From: Candidatus Cibiobacter qucibialis
GTDB lineage: Bacteria > Bacillota > Clostridia > Oscillospirales > Ruminococcaceae
Reading direction: 5' to 3'
DNA length: 11,165 nt
NCBI GenBank assembly: GCA_004000625.1
Contig: SAUS01000075.1
Span: forward strand, 1 to 11,165
The notes under the pieces were generated by a model. The model ran no database searches, was not told where the DNA came from, and saw nothing but the letters and a program-made list of their open reading frames with translations. Every line of letters begins with the position of its first letter. The stretch's first letter is position 1. This document shows, piece by piece, positions 6,826 to 11,165 of this stretch. The translations under genes and the position numbers were made by a program.

Positions 6826-8784
6826 ATGAAACTGGATCTGAATTCCCAAACATTAAACGTCAGCTTTGCCTGCCGGATCGAGGATGCCTGGGTGCCGGTG
6901 CCGGAAACTGCCTGCACACAGTCCGGCTTTGACTGGACGCTGAACGGTGCGCATTACAGTGCGCAGTTCACCCCCGCTGGCGATACGCTGTGCTACACCC
7001 TGCAAATGGATGCGCCCAACCCCACCCAGCTGCGCATGTGGCTGGCTGTGCCGGGGCAGAGCGATTATTTCCATGTGATCCCCTGCAATATTTACGGCGA
7101 TAACCACGCCGCGGAAGCCAAACCCGGCGAATTTCCATTGCTGACGAAGGACCACCACGAGGTGGCGTTCTGTGCGCCGCTGTGGGAATTCCGTGCGGAC
7201 CGCGCCGCCATGCCGCTCGCCGCCCTCTGTTGGGACGGCGGAGTGGCCGCCGCTGCGGTGGAACCCTACAGCGAAAGCGAGGCCGGGATCATCCGCAACG
7301 GTGTGTTTGCCGCTTTGCCGAATGCGTTCGGCATCAGCCTGGGGTACACCAACGACCCCACCACCTTCAAAAACCGCTCCACCCCGGCGCCGTCCACCCG
7401 CAGCATGGCCTGCAAGGCGCAGACCAGCGGCAGGATCTACCTGCACAGCGGCCCGCGAACCGAGCTGCATGAGATCATCCGGCAGGAATACGCCCGCCAC
7501 CAGGACCGCGCCGTCCCCCGCAATACCCTGCGCCAGGCCGTGCAGGGTATGCTGGACACCTTTGCCTACCAGAACTTTGACGCGGCGGCGGGGGAGTATA
7601 CCAACCGCTGCTGCCGCCCGCCCAGGGAGACCGAGATGCGCCCCTGGCGGCTGGTGACGGAGATCGGCTGGACGGGTGGCGGCGTGCTGGCCTATCCGCT
7701 GGTGCTCTGCCGCGATGCCCTTGGCGCGGATGCCGAAGCGCCGCTGGCCGCGGCCATGAGTGGCGAACAGCTGTTTGACCGCATTGCCGATGCGTATAAC
7801 GAAAATTCCGGCCTGCTGAACGACCTGATGGCCCCCAATGCCGCGGGCAGCCAGGTGAACGGCTGGTGGACCGGGTACGGTCTAGTCAAAGACTGCCACT
7901 GTGCCTATACAGTGGGCAGCGCCATCCACTACCTGACCAAAACGATGGATTATCTGCACCAAAACGGCAAAACCTGCCCGGCCAAATGGATGGATGCAGC
8001 CCAAAAGGTGCTGCATACCGTCATGGATCTGCAGCGCGCAGACGGCGCTTTCGGCTATACTTACTCCACCCAGGAACGCAAAGTGCTGGATTGGAGCGGC
8101 TTTGCGGGCTGCTGGTTTGCCCCGGCGCTGGTTTACCTCTACCGCCTGACCGGCGAAGAACGCTGCCTGCACTCCGCCGAAAAAGCGCTGGATTACTACC
8201 ATACCTTTGTCAAGGACCTGAACTGTTACGGTACCCCCATGGACACCTGGAAAGCCGTGGATGAGGAGGGCAACCTGGCCTTCATGCGCGGCAGCCGCCT
8301 GCTGTATGAGCAGACCGGCAAGGCCGAATTCCTGCAATATATGAAAGACAGCGCCGGGTACGAGTTCCTGTGGCGCTATGGCTACAAGACCTACCCGGAG
8401 CACACCCCGCTGAACCAGGGGTGGTCCGCCTGCGGCGGCGCCGTTACCTCGGTTTCCAACCCGCATATCCACCCCATGGGGGTTATTATTGACACTGACC
8501 TGCGCTATCTGGCACGGGTGACGGGTGACGGCTATTACGCCAGCCGCGCGGCGGATTCTGCCGCCTGGATGCTGCAATGCCTGGAACTGTACCCCGCAGC
8601 CACCGGCTATGGCCGTTACGGCATTTTGTCGGAACGCTGGTGCCCCAGCGATGGACTGGATGTGGAGCGCTTCAGTGATGGCAGACCGTTCAGCAGCTGG
8701 TTCAGCCACAATCTGTGGGCTTCCGCCTGCGTGCTGGAAGCTGCATGTGAGCTGCTGCTGGAAATCGAACACAAGAAAGGATAA
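6826..8784 (+). CDS. Unrecognised 652-residue protein, probable (alpha/alpha)6-barrel glycosidase-like enzyme
   Basis: I cannot assign a named family. The N-terminal third (about 1-230) looks beta-rich and has no signal peptide or membrane segment, so the protein is probably cytoplasmic. From about 240 to 645, repeated helical hairpins with Trp/Tyr/Gly-rich turns resemble six-hairpin glycosidases: GWTGGG near 282, DGAFGYTY near 406, TPMDTWKAVDEEG at 470-482, NPHIHPMG at 545-552, and SSWFSHNLWASA near 625. Candidate catalytic acids are Asp473, Asp479, Glu480 and Glu481, but this is a guess from position in turns. The GH127 and GH88/GH105 families share the fold, yet I do not see their diagnostic motifs. 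The ribosome site is GAGG at 6815-6818. The gene ends five bases before the GH43 gene, so the two enzymes probably act on the same imported oligosaccharide. Confidence 0.6.
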   Translation: MKLDLNSQTLNVSFACRIEDAWVPVPETACTQSGFDWTLNGAHYSAQFTPAGDTLCYTLQMDAPNPTQLRMWLAVPGQSDYFHVIPCNIYGDNHAAEAKPGEFPLLTKDHHEVAFCAPLWEFRADRAAMPLAALCWDGGVAAAAVEPYSESEAGIIRNGVFAALPNAFGISLGYTNDPTTFKNRSTPAPSTRSMACKAQTSGRIYLHSGPRTELHEIIRQEYARHQDRAVPRNTLRQAVQGMLDTFAYQNFDAAAGEYTNRCCRPPRETEMRPWRLVTEIGWTGGGVLAYPLVLCRDALGADAEAPLAAAMSGEQLFDRIADAYNENSGLLNDLMAPNAAGSQVNGWWTGYGLVKDCHCAYTVGSAIHYLTKTMDYLHQNGKTCPAKWMDAAQKVLHTVMDLQRADGAFGYTYSTQERKVLDWSGFAGCWFAPALVYLYRLTGEERCLHSAEKALDYYHTFVKDLNCYGTPMDTWKAVDEEGNLAFMRGSRLLYEQTGKAEFLQYMKDSAGYEFLWRYGYKTYPEHTPLNQGWSACGGAVTSVSNPHIHPMGVIIDTDLRYLARVTGDGYYASRAADSAAWMLQCLELYPAATGYGRYGILSERWCPSDGLDVERFSDGRPFSSWFSHNLWASACVLEAACELLLEIEHKKG

Positions 8785-8789
8785 AAGCA

Positions 8790-10313
8790 ATGGACCGTTA
8801 TGTGACCGATATCAAAAATGGCTGCTACCAGAACCCGGTGCTGCCCATGGATTTCAGTGACCCCGACGCCATCCGCGTGGGGGAGGACTATTACCTGATC
8901 TCTTCCAGCTTTACCTACCTGCCCGGCGTGCCGGTGCTGCACAGCAAGGATCTTGTCCACTGGGAGCGCATTGGCAACTGCGTGGAGCGTCTGCCGTTTG
9001 ACCGCTATGCCCAGCCCGCCCATGGCTGCGGCACCTGGGCCCCGGCGCTGCGCTACCATGCGGGCAGGTTCTATGCATTCATTCCTCTGCCGGACGAGGG
9101 CATTTTTTACACCGAAGCCACCGACCCCGCCGGCCCCTGGAGTGCGCTGCACTGCGTAAAATCCGCCAGCGGGTGGATCGATCCCTGCCCCCTGTGGGAC
9201 GATGACGGCAGCGTGTATATGGCCCACGCCTTTGCCAAAAGCCGCTGCGGCATAAAGCACAAGATCCAGCTTTCCCGCCTGGATCCCGAAACGCTGGAAG
9301 TGGTGGAGGACGGCCCCATCGTGTTTGATGGCACCCTGAGCCAGCCCACCGCCGAAGGCCCCAAAATGTACAAGCGCAACGGCTGGTATTACATCTTTAT
9401 CCCGGCAGGCGGTGTGGAATACGGCTGGCAGACCGTGCTGCGCGCCCGCAATGTGTACGGCCCGTATGAGGAAAAAATCGTCATGCACCAGGGGGCCAGC
9501 TCCATCAACGGCCCCCACCAGGGCGCGTGGGTCACAGCGCCGGACGGCAGCGATTGGTTCCTGCATTTCCAGGACCGGTTTGAACTGGGCCGCGTGGTAC
9601 ACCTGCAGCCTATGTGCTGGCACAGCGATTGGCCGTTCATCGGCCTGGAACAAAACGGCGATGGCATCGGCGAGCCGGTGACCGAGTGGGACTGCCCCAA
9701 AGGCGAAGCTGGTCCCGGCCTGCAAATAGGGGACAGCTTTACAAACGGCAAGCCCGGCCTGCAATGGCAATGGCAGGCCAACCCCCAGCCCGAAGCCTGG
9801 CTGCGCCCGGTGGCGGGGGATGCACTGCATCTGGTCTGCGGGGCCAGCGGAAGTTTGTGGCGGCAGCCCAATGTGCTCAGTCAGATGCTGCCTGCAGCGG
9901 ATTTTACCGCAAACGTTACCCTTGGCCTGGCCGGGTGCGGCGCCGGAGCTAAAGTAGGGCTTAGCGTGATGGGGCAGAAATATTCCGCCATTGAGCTCTG
10001 CCGCACCGCGCAAGGCTGCACCGTGCAGTTGGTACAGGGCATGGTGAAAGACCTTGCCCCCACCGGCGATGCAGAAGAAACGATCCTTGCCGAAAAAATG
10101 GTTGACACGGATGAAATAACCGTTACAATGAAAATAACGGTTGCCAAGCAGGTGCAGTATGCCCTGCTGGCAGCAGATGGCACCGCAGTGCCGCTGGGGG
10201 GAGCCCAACCCGTTGCCAAGGCAACCTGGACCGGCGCGCGCCTGGCCCTGTACGCCCGCGGCGGCACCAAAGAGGATGCTGCCTGCATCAAGCAGCTGAA
10301 CATTACATTTTAG
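8790..10313 (+). CDS. Glycoside hydrolase family 43, beta-xylosidase/arabinofuranosidase-like
   Basis: The 507-residue enzyme probably removes xylosyl or arabinosyl units from oligosaccharides in the cytoplasm; it has no signal peptide. The five-bladed beta-propeller domain (about 10-300) shows the three GH43 catalytic acids: general base Asp24 in FSDPDAIRVGEDYY, pKa-modulating Asp131 in GWIDPCP, and general acid Glu189 in TAEGPKMYKRNGWYYI. Residues about 310-507 form a beta-rich C-terminal domain like the concanavalin-A-type sandwich that follows the propeller in larger GH43 xylosidases. The length fits that two-domain group. The ribosome site GAAAGGA (8775-8781) lies eight bases from ATG and overlaps the end of the preceding gene, indicating tight coupling. 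GH43 also includes galactan- and arabinan-active members, so xylosidase versus arabinofuranosidase is not settled. Confidence 0.9.
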   Translation: MDRYVTDIKNGCYQNPVLPMDFSDPDAIRVGEDYYLISSSFTYLPGVPVLHSKDLVHWERIGNCVERLPFDRYAQPAHGCGTWAPALRYHAGRFYAFIPLPDEGIFYTEATDPAGPWSALHCVKSASGWIDPCPLWDDDGSVYMAHAFAKSRCGIKHKIQLSRLDPETLEVVEDGPIVFDGTLSQPTAEGPKMYKRNGWYYIFIPAGGVEYGWQTVLRARNVYGPYEEKIVMHQGASSINGPHQGAWVTAPDGSDWFLHFQDRFELGRVVHLQPMCWHSDWPFIGLEQNGDGIGEPVTEWDCPKGEAGPGLQIGDSFTNGKPGLQWQWQANPQPEAWLRPVAGDALHLVCGASGSLWRQPNVLSQMLPAADFTANVTLGLAGCGAGAKVGLSVMGQKYSAIELCRTAQGCTVQLVQGMVKDLAPTGDAEETILAEKMVDTDEITVTMKITVAKQVQYALLAADGTAVPLGGAQPVAKATWTGARLALYARGGTKEDAACIKQLNITF

Positions 10314-10373
10314 CCGGGCTTTTGGCGGCAGAACACCGCAGATGCCCGCGGCAAAAAGGAGAGCAAACTGGCA

Positions 10374-10604
10374 ATGGCAAGTGTTACCATCCGGCTGAAC
10401 AGCATTGGTGAAGTGAAAGAGTTTAACCGCATTGCGGCCACTGTGCCCGGAGATGTGGACCTGCATTCCGGGCGCTACTGCGTGGATGCAAAATCCATCA
10501 TGGGTATTTTTGCCCTGAACCTGGCGCGCGAACTGACGGTGGACAGCCCAACCCTGAGCGAGGAAGAACTGCACAAAAAGTTTGCGGCCTTTTTGGCGGG
10601 CTAA
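10374..10604 (+). CDS. HPr-family protein lacking the phosphotransfer histidine (Crh-like)
   Basis: The 76-residue protein has the size and motif order of HPr. The C-terminal half carries DAKSIMGIFALNLA, where Ser41 matches the Ser46 that HPr kinase phosphorylates in Firmicutes. The GLHARPA motif with the PTS phosphorylation site His15 is missing; the equivalent stretch reads IGEVKEFNRIA. It is therefore unlikely to carry phosphate for sugar uptake and, like Bacillus Crh, may act only as a regulatory partner (for example of CcpA). AAAAAGGAGAG (10354-10362) precedes ATG at a longish distance of about 12 bases. It follows the GH43 gene by 60 bases with no clear promoter, so it may be the last gene of the operon. 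The start of a family B repeat abuts its stop codon. Confidence 0.85.
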   Translation: MASVTIRLNSIGEVKEFNRIAATVPGDVDLHSGRYCVDAKSIMGIFALNLARELTVDSPTLSEEELHKKFAAFLAG

Positions 10605-11052
10605 GGCGTATCTGAAAACCAAGGGCAACACCGCACAATTCCCGCCTTGCGGCTTAAGCACCGCTCCGGCGGCTGCGGCACGGCATCTGCGTTGCCAAAA
10701 TGCTCGATAATGTCGGGTTGCGGTACCCGCATCGTGCTTCGGGGGCAAAAGCCCCTCGCACTCTGCGACCGCTGCCCCTGCTTCGGTTCGCTGTTTCCGC
10801 CACTGGCGGCGCTCACCTTTGCAGCATCCAGTATTATCTGCGCTTTTGGCTTGGCATCTGCCGCACCTCGCTCGCCGTATCGGCACTTAGAATTATGCGG
10901 TATTGCCCAAGAAAATGACGGATACTTCGCAAACACAAGCAGGATGTAAGGCAAAGAGCCGCAGGAATCCTTTGTGGATTCCAAGGCTTTTTAATGTAAA
11001 ATCCGGCTGTGTTTGTAGAAATAGACGATATTTTCGACTTTTCAGATACACC
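10605..11052 (+). mobile_element. Family B element, interrupted by a family A element
   Basis: The ends form an inverted repeat: GGCGTATCTGAAAA (10605-10618) and TTTTCAGATACACC (11039-11052). CTAA occurs directly outside both ends (10601-10604 and 11053-11056), which may be a 4-bp target duplication. CTAG also follows the copy at the window start, so part of it could belong to the element. Removing the family A insertion leaves about 160 bp that match, in reverse, the copy at 4756-4915. The internal hairpin pairs GGAATCC (10964-10970) with GGATTCC (10976-10982) and is followed by TTTTT, so on this strand it resembles a terminator. There is no gene in 10605-11165. Confidence 0.8.
10623..10908 (+). 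mobile_element. Family A MITE-like element, copy 2 (286 bp), nested in family B
   Basis: The length matches copy 1 at 204-489, with three differences. The left end GGGCAACACCGCACAATTC and the reversed right end GGGCAATACCGCATAATTC match at 17 of 19 positions. AA flanks both sides (10621-10622 and 10909-10910). The uninterrupted family B element at 4756-4915 has this AA only once at the matching point, so the insertion and its 2-bp duplication are directly visible. Confidence 0.88.
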
Positions 11053-11065
11053 CTAACATAGAACA

Positions 11066-11095
11066 GGGCGGTTCACACAGAGCCGCCCCTTTTTT
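11066..11095 (+). terminator. Intrinsic terminator downstream of the HPr-like gene
   Basis: A 9-bp stem pairs GGGCGGTTC (11066-11074) with GAGCCGCCC (11080-11088), with one G-U pair, around the loop ACACA. It is followed by C and six T residues (11090-11095). It is the first ordinary terminator after the HPr-like gene and may have been its original one before the repeats separated them by about 450 bases. Confidence 0.85.
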
Positions 11096-11118
11096 GTGTA
11101 GAAGATGCGCGACACTTT

Positions 11119-11165
11119 AGGCAACACCGCACAATTCCCGCCTTGCGGCTTAAGCACCGCTCCGG
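11119..11165 (+). mobile_element. Family A element, copy 3, cut by the window end
   Basis: These 47 bases match the left end of copy 2 except for the first base (A instead of G). They run off the window. The copy lies in the same orientation as copies 1 and 2 and only 210 bases after the end of copy 2. Confidence 0.8.

Noticed and set aside
10315..10348. Possible terminator between the GH43 and HPr-like genes (CGGGC with GCCCG, inner GCGG/CCGC)
   Set aside because: The outer stem is only 5 bp, the inner part is imperfect, and no T run follows. It is too weak to call.
8616..10886. A 756-codon open frame on the minus strand across the GH43 gene, the HPr-like gene and the repeat
   Set aside because: It lies antisense to two well-supported genes, shows no recognisable domain, and its openness is explained by GC-rich codon use on the + strand.
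1..11165. CRISPR array, tRNA, rRNA or riboswitch
   Set aside because: The repeats are long, few and not regularly spaced. I recognised no tRNA or rRNA sequence and no known riboswitch core in the leaders.

Overview
The window suggests a moderately high-GC gut Firmicute of the Oscillospiraceae/Ruminococcaceae type (Faecalibacterium, Subdoligranulum or Gemmiger-like). The basis is a YesM/YesN two-component system beside a CUT1 sugar ABC transporter, AGGAGG-type ribosome binding sites, and Firmicute family membership of every protein. This placement is inferred from protein style and composition, not from a database hit.

Layout, all genes on the + strand. Positions 1-624 hold no gene: a terminator-like hairpin (51-77), the end of a degenerate repeat (family B), a complete 286-bp inverted-repeat element (family A, 204-489) and a good promoter (515-543). 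Then come a response regulator (625-1365) and its histidine kinase (1362-3155, ATGA overlap), closed by a strong terminator (3162-3220). A second promoter region with a 12-bp direct repeat leads into a lipoprotein sugar-binding protein (3340-4701), a family B element in the intergenic gap (4756-4915), and two permeases (4954-5856 and 5876-6724). A terminator-like hairpin ends only 14 bases before the next start codon. Downstream lie a 652-residue protein of unrecognised family that looks like an (alpha/alpha)6 glycosidase (6826-8784), a GH43 glycosidase (8790-10313) and a small HPr/Crh-like protein (10374-10604). The last 560 bases are repeats: a family B element split by a family A element, a terminator, and the start of a third family A copy cut by the window end.

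Proposed working: the kinase senses an extracellular signal linked to a glycan, and the AraC-type regulator activates the transporter promoter. The lipoprotein captures an oligosaccharide and the two permeases import it, powered by an ATPase encoded elsewhere. Two signal-peptide-less enzymes degrade it in the cytoplasm. The HPr-like protein lacks the phosphotransfer histidine but keeps the regulatory serine, so it could link the locus to carbon catabolite repression. The substrate is not determined; the GH43 enzyme points to xylose- or arabinose-containing oligosaccharides.

The clearest unusual signal is the pair of non-coding inverted-repeat families. One insertion is nested in another, and an uninterrupted relative in the same window shows the empty site.
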